Positions 1 to 8,458 of a DNA stretch of 64,000 nt are shown piece after piece. The position numbers and the translations under genes are program-made. The stretch is from Paractinoplanes polyasparticus. Its GTDB lineage: Bacteria; Actinomycetota; Actinomycetes; Mycobacteriales; Micromonosporaceae. Location: NCBI RefSeq assembly GCF_019710575.1, contig NZ_JAHWFK010000001.1, forward strand, positions 372,001 through 436,000. Reading direction: 5' to 3'. Under the pieces are notes generated by a model. It had not been told where the DNA came from. It worked only from the letters and a program-made list of their open reading frames with translations, and ran no database searches. The stretch's first letter is position 1. Each line of letters starts with the position of its first letter.

Positions 1-1
1 A

Positions 2-88
2 GCCGTCGACCCCGGTCTGGGCGCGGCCTTCACCCATGCCCTGTTCCACGCCAACCCGCACCGCTTTCTCACAGGAGGGCTCCCATGA
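2..88 (+). CDS. C-terminal end of an unidentified protein (5' truncated by window edge)
   Basis: Frame 2 is open from the first base of the window to a TGA at 86-88 and reads AVDPGLGAAFTHALFHANPH followed by RFLTGGLP. The last four bases (ATGA) overlap the ATG of the cysteine dioxygenase gene, which is typical of translational coupling and supports this being a real upstream operon member. The AGGAGGG at 74-80 inside it serves as ribosome binding site for the next gene. The 28 visible residues are too few for me to name a family. Confidence 0.5.
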   Translation, partial: AVDPGLGAAFTHALFHANPHRFLTGGLP

Positions 89-579
89 CCGTGTTGCCGG
101 CTCCGCCCGGTCGCGTCCTCGACACGCAGGAACTGAAGCGCTGGGTGAGCGATTTCGCCGCCCGCCCCGAGATGTGGGAACACCTGGTGCGGCACGACAC
201 GGGCGGGCGGCACTACGCCTCGGTCTACCGCGACAGCGACATCGACGTGTGGGTGCTCTGCTGGAACGTCGCCGACGACACCGGCTGGCACGACCACGAC
301 ACGTCCTCGGGCGCGGTCGCCGTCACCCGCGGCGCGGTCACCGAGGCGACCCCGCGCATGGGCGGCGAGCCGGTCACCCGGGTCGTCGGGGCCGGGCGCA
401 CGTTCGCCTTCGGGCCCGATCACATCCACCGCATGGGCGGCGCGGTCGACGGCTCGGTGTCGATCCACGCGTACTCGCCGCCGCTGTGGCGCATGGGCCA
501 GTATTCGATCAGCCGCTCGGGCGTGCTGCGCCGCCGGGCGGTCAGCTACGCCGACGAGCTCAGGCCCATCGACGAGTAG
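85..579 (+). CDS. Cysteine dioxygenase family cupin
   Basis: A 164-residue single-domain cupin. Cysteine dioxygenases oxidise L-cysteine to cysteine sulfinate with a mononuclear Fe(II) held by three histidines. The pair His69 and His71 sits in GWHDHDTSSGAVAV, and a third ligand is probably His113 or His115 in DHIHRM. The downstream SIHAYSPPL matches the family motif near the catalytic tyrosine region. Length fits bacterial enzymes (about 160-200 residues). The start is set by AGGAGGG a few bases upstream and the ATGA overlap with the preceding gene. It converges with and overlaps the following lyase gene by 34 bases. A related thiol dioxygenase activity, such as on 3-mercaptopropionate, cannot be excluded. 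Confidence 0.85.
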   Translation: MTVLPAPPGRVLDTQELKRWVSDFAARPEMWEHLVRHDTGGRHYASVYRDSDIDVWVLCWNVADDTGWHDHDTSSGAVAVTRGAVTEATPRMGGEPVTRVVGAGRTFAFGPDHIHRMGGAVDGSVSIHAYSPPLWRMGQYSISRSGVLRRRAVSYADELRPIDE

Positions 580-2000
580 TCGAGCACCGCGCCGAGCCGG
601 GGCAGCAGGTCGGCCGCGCGTTCCAGGTCGGCGCCCAGCGGCCGGTCGTCCTCCGACGGGTCGATCGCCTCGGAGGCCAGCTCGAAGGCGTCCCGCAACG
701 GCCCCGCGGTCAGCCGGCCCGGGGCCATCCGGAGCGCGCGCACCGCCGCCATCAGCTCCGCGGCCAGCAGGGTCGGCGCGAGCTGGGTCATCGTGCGGAG
801 CGAGCGGGCGCCCTGGGTGGCGAAGCTGGCGTGCTCCTCCAGGCCGAGCGAGATGCTGAGCGTGCCGGCCGCGGTCGGGGTCATGCCGACGCGGATCTCG
901 GTGAGCAGGTCCTGGACGACGTACTCGCTGATCATCAGGCCGGAGCTGCCCGCCGGCCCGGCCGCCAGGAACGCCCGCAGGCCGGTCAGGTCGGGCCGCA
1001 TGAGCAGGCCCAGCCGCGCCGTCGAGAGCGACAGCACCGGCAGGAAGGCCCCGCGCGCCGCGTCGAGCTGGGACGCCAGCGTCGCCGTGTGGAACTGCCC
1101 GTGATGGCGCACGCCGTCCGAAGTGACCAGAGGGTTCTCCACGGCCGCGTTGATCTCGGCGGTGATGGCGTCGTCCAGCGTCCGGGCGGCGTGGATGGCG
1201 GGCGCGGTGACCTGAGGCAGCACCCGCAGGCCGAACGGGTCCTGAATGCGCACCGGGGCCACGCCGCCGGCCACCAGGCGGCTGAGCAGTCGCGCCACCT
1301 CCACCTGGCCGGGGTGGGCGCGGTTGCGGTGCACCGTCACGTCGTACGCCTCGGGGTTGCCCCGCAGGGCGAGGAAGCTGAGCGCCGCCACCACCACGGA
1401 CGCGCGCAACTGGCTCTGCACCCGGTCCAGGGCCAGCGCCGCCGTCGCCACCGTGAGGGCGCTGGAACTGATCATCGGGAGCGCGTCGGTCGCCCCGAAT
1501 GTCGTGACCGGCCCGGCATCACGCCACGGCCGCTCGCCGGCCAGGGTCAGGCTCAGCTCGGCCAGCGCGGCGAGGTCACCGGTGCCGATCGCGCCCCAGG
1601 AGTGGATCACCGGCACCGCGCCGTCGTGCAGCGCCGCGGCCAGCGCCTCCGCGACCTGCCGGGACACGCCGGAGCCGCCGGCCAGGATCTGGTTGAGCCG
1701 GACGGCCATCATCGCCCGGGCGGTGATGTCGTCCTCCAACGGTCCGACGGCCGCGCAGTGGCTGCGCAGCAGCCGCAGCCCGCGCTCCTCGTCGTCGGCC
1801 GTGCGTTCGTGCCGATTGGCGCCGACGCCGGTGTTGGCCCCATAGACTGCGCCTTGCGCGCGCGCTTGCTGCAGACGCGCGTGCCGCCCCTCGACCCGGC
1901 GCAGCGCGGCCGGATCGACCTCGACCCCGCACCGGCCGGAGGCGATGGCCAGCAGCGCGGCCACTGTCAGGCTGCGGCCGTCGAGTCGTTCTACCTGCAT
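546..2000 (-). CDS. Aromatic amino acid lyase (HAL/PAL family) with altered MIO triad
   Basis: A 484-residue member of the histidine/phenylalanine ammonia-lyase family, which eliminates ammonia from aromatic amino acids with an autocatalytic MIO electrophile. The N-terminal YGANTGVG (53-60) matches the YGVNTGFG active-site loop. In the MIO segment the protein reads SWGAIGTGDLAALAEL (134-149), so the usual Ala-Ser-Gly triad is Gly139-Thr140-Gly141 before the conserved Asp-Leu. The rest of the helical core looks intact, with no frameshift. It is not in a hut operon, so histidine utilisation is not supported by context. Substrate and even catalytic competence are uncertain; it may be a divergent lyase or aminomutase. 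Confidence 0.8.
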   Translation of the reverse strand: MQVERLDGRSLTVAALLAIASGRCGVEVDPAALRRVEGRHARLQQARAQGAVYGANTGVGANRHERTADDEERGLRLLRSHCAAVGPLEDDITARAMMAVRLNQILAGGSGVSRQVAEALAAALHDGAVPVIHSWGAIGTGDLAALAELSLTLAGERPWRDAGPVTTFGATDALPMISSSALTVATAALALDRVQSQLRASVVVAALSFLALRGNPEAYDVTVHRNRAHPGQVEVARLLSRLVAGGVAPVRIQDPFGLRVLPQVTAPAIHAARTLDDAITAEINAAVENPLVTSDGVRHHGQFHTATLASQLDAARGAFLPVLSLSTARLGLLMRPDLTGLRAFLAAGPAGSSGLMISEYVVQDLLTEIRVGMTPTAAGTLSISLGLEEHASFATQGARSLRTMTQLAPTLLAAELMAAVRALRMAPGRLTAGPLRDAFELASEAIDPSEDDRPLGADLERAADLLPRLGAVLDYSSMGLSSSA

Positions 2001-2051
2001 AACGCCCCACCATCACCGTGTTTCGGACCCGTAACGGGCTCCCCCGGGCCG

Positions 2052-2096
2052 TTGACATCCTATTCACTACCCCTGAAGTATGAATAGCGGTATTCA
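2052..2096 (+). promoter_or_regulatory. Candidate promoter/operator between lyase and betaine transporter
   Basis: The spacer holds TTGACA (2052-2057) and a set of inverted half-sites: CTATTCA (2060-2066) facing TGAATAG (2081-2087), and GAATA (2082-2086) facing TATTC (2091-2095). The arrangement of three TATTCA-like half-sites just before the transporter start looks like an operator. No optimally spaced -10 box was found for the TTGACA, so the promoter itself is less certain. Confidence 0.4.
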
Positions 2097-2115
2097 ATCG
2101 CTAGCCTGGAGCGCC

Positions 2116-3126
2116 ATGATCACATTCGATGACGTCGTGAAGGTCTATCCCGGCGGCGGCACCGCAGTCGATCACGTCTCGCTCGAAGTCCCCACCGGTA
2201 AAACTACGGTGTTCGTCGGGCCGTCAGGCTGCGGAAAGACCACCTCCCTCCGCATGATCAACCGAATGATCAGTCCCACCTCGGGTCGCGTGCTCATCGA
2301 CGGAGAAGATGTCGCCGGCCAGGACGAGGCCCTGCTGCGGCGCGGCATCGGCTATGTGATCCAGCACGCGGGCCTCTTCCCGCACCGCACAGTCCTCGAC
2401 AACGTCGCCACCGTGCCGGTCCTGCTCGGCAAGACCCGGCGTGAGGCCCGAGCCGCCGCCCTCGGACTGCTCGAGCGCGTCGGCCTGGCGCCCGAGTTCG
2501 CCCAGCGCTACCCGGCCCAGCTCTCCGGCGGGCAGCAGCAGCGCGTCGGCGTGGCCCGGGCGCTCGCCGCCGACCCCCCGATCATGCTGATGGACGAGCC
2601 GTTCAGCGCGGTGGACCCGGTCGTCCGCGAGGGCCTGCACCGCGAGTTCCTGCGCCTGCAGAAAGACCTGGGCAAGACGATCGCCATGGTCACGCACGAC
2701 ATCGACGAGGCCATCAAGCTCGGCGACCTGGTGGTGATCTTCCGCCAGGGCGGCATCGTGGCCCAGATCGGCACCCCGCAGGAGCTGCTCTCCGACCCGG
2801 CCGACGAGTTCGTCGCCGAGTTCGTGGGCCGCGACCGCGGGTTGCGCAGCCTCTCCTTCGACACCGCGGCCGAGCTGCCGGTGAAGCCCGTGCCGGCCGA
2901 ACTGGTCGTCGACGAGGCCGGCCGGCCGCTGGGCTGGCGGACGGGCGCCGACGACGTGCGGCCGACCGGCGGCACGTTCACCAGCGCCGACACGCTGCGG
3001 CTGGTGGCCGACCTGGCCATCCTGTCGCCGGTCGGCATCGCCGTGCGGGTCGACGCCGACGGGAAGGCCGACGGCATCACGCCCCACCACGACCTGGCCG
3101 ACTACCTGGCGGCGCGGCGCGGCTGA
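2116..3126 (+). CDS. opuCA: Glycine betaine/choline-type ABC transporter ATP-binding protein
   Basis: A 336-residue ABC ATPase that powers uptake of quaternary ammonium osmoprotectants. Walker A is GPSGCGKTT (35-43), the signature is LSGGQ (136-140), Walker B is IMLMDEP (156-162), followed by the H-loop THDIDEA. The C-terminal roughly 100 residues resemble one degenerate CBS-like regulatory segment, whereas OpuCA usually carries a clear CBS pair. I chose the ATG at 2116 because CTGGAG lies six bases upstream and the family begins at MITFDDV; an upstream ATG at 2080 would add 12 unrelated residues. It is the first gene of a four-gene operon with overlapping starts, so stoichiometric expression is likely. 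Confidence 0.9.
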   Translation: MITFDDVVKVYPGGGTAVDHVSLEVPTGKTTVFVGPSGCGKTTSLRMINRMISPTSGRVLIDGEDVAGQDEALLRRGIGYVIQHAGLFPHRTVLDNVATVPVLLGKTRREARAAALGLLERVGLAPEFAQRYPAQLSGGQQQRVGVARALAADPPIMLMDEPFSAVDPVVREGLHREFLRLQKDLGKTIAMVTHDIDEAIKLGDLVVIFRQGGIVAQIGTPQELLSDPADEFVAEFVGRDRGLRSLSFDTAAELPVKPVPAELVVDEAGRPLGWRTGADDVRPTGGTFTSADTLRLVADLAILSPVGIAVRVDADGKADGITPHHDLADYLAARRG

Positions 3127-3776
3127 TGATCACTTACCTGTCCAACAACTCCGAGACCGTGCTGGCCGCGCTCCGCCAGCACATCTGGCTCGCGCTGCTC
3201 CCGGTGCTGCTCGGCTTCGCCATCGCGCTGCCCATCGGCTATCTGGGCGTCCGCTTCCCCCGGTTCTACCACCCGCTGGTCAACGTGGCCGGGGTGCTCT
3301 ACTCCATCCCGTCGCTGGCCCTGTTCGTGTTCCTGCCGGTGGTGCTGGGCACGAAGATCCTGTCGCCGATCAACATCGTCGTGGCGCTCACCATCTATAC
3401 CGTCGCTCTGCTGGCCCGTACGGTGGCCGACGGCCTGCGCTCGGTCGACCGGCTGATCACCGAGTCGGCCACCGCGATGGGGTACCGCCGGTTCCGCCGC
3501 CTGATCGACGTCGAGCTCCCGGTGGCCCTGCCGGTGATCCTGGCCGGCCTGCGGGTCGCCACGGTGGCCAACATCAGCCTGGTCAGCGTGGGCGCGCTGA
3601 TCGGCGTGGGCGGTCTCGGGCAGCTGTTCACCCGCGGCTTCCAGCTCTTCTACCTCGAGCCGATCCTGGTCGGCGTCATCCTCTCGGTGCTGCTCGCGGG
3701 CGTCGCCGACCTGGCCATCGTGCTGATCCAGCGAGCGGTCACGCCGTGGACCCGCTTCCAAGGAGGCCGGGCGTGA
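3126..3776 (+). CDS. opuCB: Betaine/choline ABC transporter permease
   Basis: A 216-residue integral membrane permease of the BPD type with about five hydrophobic segments. The EAA-like loop (SATAMGYRRFRRLIDVELP) contacts the ATPase, and VGALIGVGGLGQLFTRG is a strongly conserved OpuCB/ProW motif. Its ATG shares one base with the TGA of the ATPase gene (TGATG), and the next permease starts inside its stop codon. Acts in the cytoplasmic membrane as one half of the translocation pore. Substrate is assigned from family and operon, not from residues. Confidence 0.88.
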   Translation: MITYLSNNSETVLAALRQHIWLALLPVLLGFAIALPIGYLGVRFPRFYHPLVNVAGVLYSIPSLALFVFLPVVLGTKILSPINIVVALTIYTVALLARTVADGLRSVDRLITESATAMGYRRFRRLIDVELPVALPVILAGLRVATVANISLVSVGALIGVGGLGQLFTRGFQLFYLEPILVGVILSVLLAGVADLAIVLIQRAVTPWTRFQGGRA

Positions 3777-4432
3777 ACCTCTCCTACCTGTTCGACGCGG
3801 CGCACTGGGACCTCGGCGCCTCGGGCAGCATCCCGCAGCTGCTCCTCTCCCACCTCTGGTACGTGATTCTGGCGCTCGCGATCGGCACGGTGATCGCGCT
3901 GCCGGTCGGCCTCTACATCGGGCACACCGGTCGCGGCTCGTTCATCGCCATCAACGCGGGCAACGCCGGCCGCTCGCTGCCGACGCTCGGCCTGCTGATG
4001 CTGATGGTGACCCTGCTCGGGCTGGGCCTGCTGCCGGTGCTGATCGCCCTGACCGTCCTGGTCATCCCGCCCATCCTGACCTCGGCGTACGCCGGGCTGC
4101 GCTCCCTCGACCCCCAGGTGGTCGACGCCGCCCGCGGGGTCGGCATGCGGCCCTGGCAGGTGCTCACCCGCGTCGAGCTGCCGATGGCGCTGCCGGTGCT
4201 GATGAGCGGCTTCCGCAGCGCCACCCTGCAGGTCGTCGCCACGGCGACCGTGGCCGCCGCGGTCGGCCTGGGCGGCTTGGGCCGCCTGCTGATCGACGGT
4301 CTGGCCGTCAACGACTACTCCCGTGTGCTGGCCGGCGCCATTGTCGTCGCGGTGCTGGCCGTTCTGCTCGATCTGGTTCTGGCGTTCGCGCAGCGCTGGA
4401 TCGTCTCGCCCGGTCTCCGGGTATCCCGATGA
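3773..4432 (+). CDS. opuCD: Betaine/choline ABC transporter second permease
   Basis: A 219-residue paralogue of the preceding permease with the same fold: hydrophobic segments, the loop AARGVGMRPWQVLTRVELPM and AAAVGLGGLGRLLIDGL. The GTG at 3773 is chosen because AGGAGG lies at 3761-3766 and the start overlaps the upstream TGA (GTGA). A start at 3746 would give nine additional non-homologous residues and bypass that ribosome site. Together the two permeases form a heterodimeric channel, as in OpuC-type systems. Confidence 0.88.
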   Translation: MNLSYLFDAAHWDLGASGSIPQLLLSHLWYVILALAIGTVIALPVGLYIGHTGRGSFIAINAGNAGRSLPTLGLLMLMVTLLGLGLLPVLIALTVLVIPPILTSAYAGLRSLDPQVVDAARGVGMRPWQVLTRVELPMALPVLMSGFRSATLQVVATATVAAAVGLGGLGRLLIDGLAVNDYSRVLAGAIVVAVLAVLLDLVLAFAQRWIVSPGLRVSR

Positions 4433-4443
4433 AAGGTTCTTTG

Positions 4444-5376
4444 ATGAAGCGTTTCGGCCGATTCACAGCGGTGACCGCCGCCCTGGCTCTCACCGTTGCC
4501 CTCACCGCCTGCGGCGCCGACGAAGACCCGCTGGCCAACGACAGCGGCGGCGGCAGCGCCGCGCCCGGCACCATCACCGTCGGCTCGGCGAACTTCGCCG
4601 AGAGCGAGCTGCTCGCCGAGATCTACTCGCAGGCCCTCGAGGCCAAGGGCGTGCAGGTCAAGCGGCAGTTCAACATCGGCGCCCGCGAGCTCTACCTCAA
4701 GGCGCTGCAGGACGGCTCGATCGACCTGCTCCCCGAGTACAACGGCGCCCTGCTCTCGGCGCTGACGCCGGGCGGCGCGCCCGAGGGCGTGAGCAAGCCC
4801 GAGGACGTGCTGGGCGCGCTCAAGAAGGTGCTGCCGTCGGGCACCGAGGTGCTCGAGCAGTCCCCCGCCGAGGACAAGGACACCCTGACCGTCACCCAGG
4901 AGACGGCCACCAAGTACAGCCTCAAGACGATCGACGACCTCAAGCCGGTCGCCGGCCAGCTCACGATCGGCGCGGGTCCGGAGTGGCAGGAGCGCTTCCA
5001 GGGCCTCAAGGGCCTCGAGTCGGTCTACGGGGTCAAGTTCAAGGAGTTCAAGCCGCTCGACGCCGGTGGCCCGCTGACCGTCAACGCGCTGAAGAAGGGT
5101 CAGATCCAGGTCGGCAACATCTTCTCCACCGACTCGTCGATCGCCACCAACAAGTTCGTCGTGCTGGAGGACCCGAAGAACCTCTACCTGGCCGAGAACA
5201 TCATCCCGCTGATCCGTACGACCGCGAACAACCCGACCGTGACCGGCGCGCTCAACGCCGTCTCGGCCAAGCTGACGACCGAGAACCTGACCACGACGCT
5301 GGCCAAGGTCCAGGTCGACAAGCAGGACACGGCCGCCGTGGCCAAGGGCTGGCTCACCGAGAACGGCCTGGTCTGA
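4444..5376 (+). CDS. opuCC: Glycine betaine/choline-binding lipoprotein
   Basis: A 310-residue substrate-binding protein of the OpuAC family. A short basic N-terminus and hydrophobic stretch end in a lipobox (LTAC) with the lipid-modified Cys23, so it is tethered to the outer face of the membrane. The mature part has the two-lobe pattern with TVGSANFAESELLAEIYSQ at the start, typical of betaine/choline-binding proteins. GAAAGG at 4431-4436 fits the ATG at 4444; an ATG at 4429 overlapping the previous stop is the alternative and adds five residues. It closes the operon and is followed by a hairpin terminator. The ligand could also be another trimethylammonium compound such as ergothioneine. 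Confidence 0.87.
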   Translation: MKRFGRFTAVTAALALTVALTACGADEDPLANDSGGGSAAPGTITVGSANFAESELLAEIYSQALEAKGVQVKRQFNIGARELYLKALQDGSIDLLPEYNGALLSALTPGGAPEGVSKPEDVLGALKKVLPSGTEVLEQSPAEDKDTLTVTQETATKYSLKTIDDLKPVAGQLTIGAGPEWQERFQGLKGLESVYGVKFKEFKPLDAGGPLTVNALKKGQIQVGNIFSTDSSIATNKFVVLEDPKNLYLAENIIPLIRTTANNPTVTGALNAVSAKLTTENLTTTLAKVQVDKQDTAAVAKGWLTENGLV

Positions 5377-5383
5377 CCGTTGT

Positions 5384-5409
5384 GGGGGTGCCGCTGCGGC
5401 GGCACCCTC
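5384..5409 (+). terminator. Hairpin terminator after betaine transporter operon
   Basis: GGGTGCCGC (5386-5394) pairs with GCGGCACCC (5399-5407) around a TGCG loop, and two further flanking pairs extend the stem. It starts eight bases after the transporter stop codon. There is no U-tract, as is common in actinomycetes. Confidence 0.7.
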
Positions 5410-5474
5410 ATACGGCGGTCCTTCCCGCCGAATAAGAAGGGGACGCCCCGCCCGCGACCCCGAGGACCGCCCGC

Positions 5475-7076
5475 ATGATGGCAACCGGCCTACGCCGCTG
5501 GATCGGCATCGCCTTGGTGCTGGCCGTGCTGGTGGGTGGCACGGTCGCTTCGGTGCTGGCCATGGCCGGAGTGAGCCGGGTGCAGCAACAACACGCGTCG
5601 TTGCTGATGGACCACAACGCCGACTCCATCCAGCGCGCGGTCGCCAACGAGGCCGCCCGCTACACCGAGACGCTGACCGACATGGCCCTCGCCGTCGGTT
5701 CGCAGACCGAGTTCAACGCCGTCGACTTCGAGGCCATCACCTCCCGCCTGACCCGCTCCCGGCTGCCCGGCGCCAGCACGGTCGGCTTCGTTGTGCCGGC
5801 CCGGGACGACGAGACCGCCGCGGTGCAGAGCTACTGGCGCGAGCACGGCGCCGAGAACCTGAAGCTCGACAAGGTCGGCGACGCCGATGAGCACCAGTAC
5901 CTGATCTATTCGCGCTCACTCGACCAGCTCGTCGCCCGGGCCGGCCGCGACATCAGCCAGGCGATCGAACCGGCCGACGCGCTGCGGTTCGCCCGGGCCA
6001 GCGGCCAGGTCACCTCCAGCCACCCGTACACCCTGTTGAAGGACCGCGCCCTGCCGCTCGCCCAGCGCCAGCAGTCGTTCCTGCTCGCCGCCCCGGTCAC
6101 CGGCACCGCCGGCACTCCCGCCGCGGGCGAGTTCCTGGGCTGGATGATCCTCTCGATGCGCGGCGGCGACTTCGTCGACGAGACCCTTCAGACGTACGCC
6201 GGTGAACTGGTCAAGGTGACCCTGAGCGACCTGAGCGGGACGTCCCCGACCGCCGTGGCCTCGACGCGGTCGCCCTCCGCCACGTTGCGTGACCCGGGCC
6301 TGCGCCGGGTCCGGACGGTCATCGTCGGCGAGCGCGAGTGGCAGCTGGACGTGCAGCCGACCCAGCGCCTGATCAGCGACACCGACCGCCGGCTGCCGCT
6401 CGCCACCCTGGGTTTCGGCCTGCTGGTCACCCTGCTGACCGGGGTGCTGGCCGACTCGCGCCGGCGCGCCCTCAAGAAGGTGGCCGACGCCACCTCCCTG
6501 CTGCGCCACGACATCGAGCGGCGCAAGACCGTCGAGGCCCGGCTGCTCGACCGCGAGGACGAACTACGCCGCCTGGCGATGCACGACGCGCTCACCGCTC
6601 TGCCCAACCGCGCCCTCTTCCGGGAGCGCCTCGACGAGGCCGACCCCGGCCAGCCCCGGGCGGTCTTCTTCATCGACCTGGACGGCTTCAAGGCGGTCAA
6701 CGACGGCCTCGGCCACAGCGCCGGCGACCGGCTGCTCGTCGAGGTGGCGCGGCGCCTGACGCAGTGCGGGCGGGCCGGCGACACGGTGGCCCGCCTGGGC
6801 GGCGACGAGTTCGCGATCCTGGCCGCCACGTCCGCCGCCGCACCCTTCGCGGAACGGATCGTGACCAGCCTGCGCGCTCCGTTCGACATCGACGGGCAGC
6901 CGGTGACGATCAGTTGCAGCGTGGGGGTCGCGGTCACGGAGGCCGGGCCGGCCGACCCCGAACGCCTGATCCACGCGGCCGACGAGGCGATGTACGTGGC
7001 CAAGGCGGCCGGCAAGAACCGCTACACCGTAGCCGTCACGTCCTCAGCCGCCGCCTTCGTCGACGGCCCGAGCTGA
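5475..7076 (+). CDS. Membrane diguanylate cyclase (CHASE-GGDEF)
   Basis: A 533-residue protein predicted to make c-di-GMP from two GTP. It has an N-terminal transmembrane helix (about 8-31), an extracytoplasmic CHASE-like sensor (about 60-290), a second transmembrane helix (about 308-326), a short coiled linker and a C-terminal GGDEF domain. The catalytic signature GGDEF is at 442-446 and is intact. RAGD at 433-436, exactly five residues upstream, forms the RxxD inhibitory site, so product feedback inhibition is expected. There is no EAL domain. The CHASE region should sense a small extracellular ligand, unknown here. It stands alone between the transporter terminator and the repeat array. 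Confidence 0.88.
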   Translation: MMATGLRRWIGIALVLAVLVGGTVASVLAMAGVSRVQQQHASLLMDHNADSIQRAVANEAARYTETLTDMALAVGSQTEFNAVDFEAITSRLTRSRLPGASTVGFVVPARDDETAAVQSYWREHGAENLKLDKVGDADEHQYLIYSRSLDQLVARAGRDISQAIEPADALRFARASGQVTSSHPYTLLKDRALPLAQRQQSFLLAAPVTGTAGTPAAGEFLGWMILSMRGGDFVDETLQTYAGELVKVTLSDLSGTSPTAVASTRSPSATLRDPGLRRVRTVIVGEREWQLDVQPTQRLISDTDRRLPLATLGFGLLVTLLTGVLADSRRRALKKVADATSLLRHDIERRKTVEARLLDREDELRRLAMHDALTALPNRALFRERLDEADPGQPRAVFFIDLDGFKAVNDGLGHSAGDRLLVEVARRLTQCGRAGDTVARLGGDEFAILAATSAAAPFAERIVTSLRAPFDIDGQPVTISCSVGVAVTEAGPADPERLIHAADEAMYVAKAAGKNRYTVAVTSSAAAFVDGPS

Positions 7077-7095
7077 CGCCTGCCGTTTGCGGCAT

Positions 7096-7560
7096 CCATC
7101 GACCGGCCGGGGAACTGACTGGCCGCCCGCACCCCGTGGCGATCCGGACGCCGATCGACAGGCAGGCTGACTGATCACCGTCACCCGCTGCCGGGAGGCA
7201 CGCCTCGGGCGCCCATCGACGGGCCCGCTGACGCTCGGCCGACGCCACGGCTCGGCCGCCCGGCGCCCGATCGACAGGCTGACTGTCGAGTCATCGGCGG
7301 CACGACAGCCCTCCAAATGCCGATCGACAGGCCCGCTGTCGACCCACCGTCGGCACGACACAGCCTTCCAAATGCCGATCGACAGGCCCGCTGTCGACCC
7401 ACCGTCGGCACGACACAGCCCTCCGAACGCCGATCGACAGGCCCGCTGTCGACCCACCGTCGGCACGACACAGGTCTCGGAATGCCGATCGACAGGCCAA
7501 CTGACCGATTGCCTTTACCGTCGCGGCCCGAGCGAGTCTGCTGATCGACAGCCTGACTGA
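7096..7560. repeat. Array of about eight 55-bp repeats with conserved hairpin core
   Basis: Imperfect repeat units begin near 7096, 7152, 7213, 7268, 7321, 7376, 7431, 7486 and a partial one at 7542. The three central copies are spaced exactly 55 bases and are almost identical. Each carries TCGACAG then five bases then CTGTCGA, a perfect 7-bp inverted repeat; the 7268 copy keeps the stem with a different loop. Outer copies are degenerate (spacings 53-61). The period is not a multiple of three, so it is not a coding tandem repeat. The array fills the space between the GGDEF gene and the convergent DUF998 gene. Confidence 0.85.
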
Positions 7561-7564
7561 CGTT

Positions 7565-8209
7565 TCAGCGGCGCCGGCGTTTGGTTGGGCGGGCCGTTCG
7601 TTGACGGGTGGGGCTGAGAGCGACGACTACGGCGGTGCCGACCAGCCAGCAGACCGCGATCACCAGGGCCAGACGTTCGACGAAGGCGCCGAAGTCACTG
7701 CGGCCGATGAGGAGCATGGTCAGGCCGAGCGCCGCGCCGACCGGCACGATCAGCACGACACCGGCCGCGGCGAGCCGGGTCAGGGCCGGGCGCGGGTTCG
7801 CGAACCAGACGGCGGCCATGGCGCCGGCCAGCACGATCATGCCGATGACGCTGGCCGTCGCGTGCACGATGTCGGCCGCGGTGGCGGGCTCGTAGGGCGG
7901 CAGCGGACACGTGTCGCTGCACGCGACCAGTCCCGAGGTGGCCGCCAGCACGGCCGACACCAGCAGACTTCCGCCGACGAGGCGCAGGTCCCGCAACGCC
8001 CAGCCGACGAAGGCGACACCGGCGGCGAGCACGACCAGACCGGTCCGGTACGGAATCGCGTACGGCTGCCCGGCCGTGCCGGCCTCACTGACATAGCCGT
8101 CCCACCAGCCGCCTGGCGGTGCCACCAGCGCGAACAGCATGACGACGGCCCCCGCGGTCACCGCCAGCGCCCCGGCGATCGCCGCAAGTCTCGTCACGCC
8201 TCCCATCAT
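7565..8209 (-). CDS. DUF998 family membrane protein
   Basis: A 214-residue integral membrane protein with about six hydrophobic segments, a pattern typical of DUF998. The loop after the first helix contains [16 protein letters not shown], resembling the conserved extracellular part of the family. The C-terminus is strongly basic. I placed the start at the ATG at 8209 (an adjacent ATG at 8206 is equivalent). The frame stays open further upstream through a hexamer minisatellite encoding Gly-Ala runs, which I regard as non-coding. Function of the family is unknown; a steroid-sensing or transport role has been guessed in the literature but nothing here tests it. Confidence 0.75.
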   Translation of the reverse strand: MMGGVTRLAAIAGALAVTAGAVVMLFALVAPPGGWWDGYVSEAGTAGQPYAIPYRTGLVVLAAGVAFVGWALRDLRLVGGSLLVSAVLAATSGLVACSDTCPLPPYEPATAADIVHATASVIGMIVLAGAMAAVWFANPRPALTRLAAAGVVLIVPVGAALGLTMLLIGRSDFGAFVERLALVIAVCWLVGTAVVVALSPTRQRTARPTKRRRR

Positions 8210-8254
8210 GATCGATAGGCTCGACTCACGCCCCCGCCGTCGTCGGGAGCGGCG

Positions 8255-8443
8255 CCAGCTCCAGCTCCGGCTTTCAGCTCCGGCTCCAGCTCCGGCTTCG
8301 GCTCCAGCTCCGGCTCCAGCTCCGGCTCCAGCTCCAGCTCCGGCTCCAGCTCCAGCTCCGGCTCCGGCTCCAGCTCCAGCTCCGGCTCCGGCTCCAGCTC
8401 CGGCTCCGGCTCCAGCTCCAGCTCCGGCTCCGGCTCCGGCTCC
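8255..8443. repeat. GCTCCA/GCTCCG hexamer minisatellite
   Basis: About 190 bases made almost entirely of the hexamers GCTCCA and GCTCCG in irregular alternation. It lies in the intergenic region between the DUF998 gene and the divergently oriented SDR gene. All three frames on both strands stay open through it, generating spurious Ala-Pro, Gly-Ala or Glu-Pro proteins. No gene is assigned to it. Confidence 0.9.
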
Positions 8444-8458
8444 AACACGGCCCCGATC

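Noticed and set aside
36..2087. 683-residue plus-strand protein
   Set aside because: It is antisense to the MIO lyase with Arg/Gly-rich low-complexity composition and no domains.
2116..5376. Ergothioneine transporter (EgtUV type)
   Set aside because: EgtU is a fused permease-binding protein, whereas permeases and binding protein are separate here; betaine/choline type is the simpler reading, though the ligand is not proven.
7044..7500. Small proteins with repeated SGPVDRH/AGLSIG peptides on the minus strand
   Set aside because: They are translations of the 55-base array; the period is not divisible by three, so the peptide repeats change frame and are artefacts.
7096..7560. CRISPR array
   Set aside because: Units are contiguous 55-base repeats without unique spacers, and no cas genes are present.
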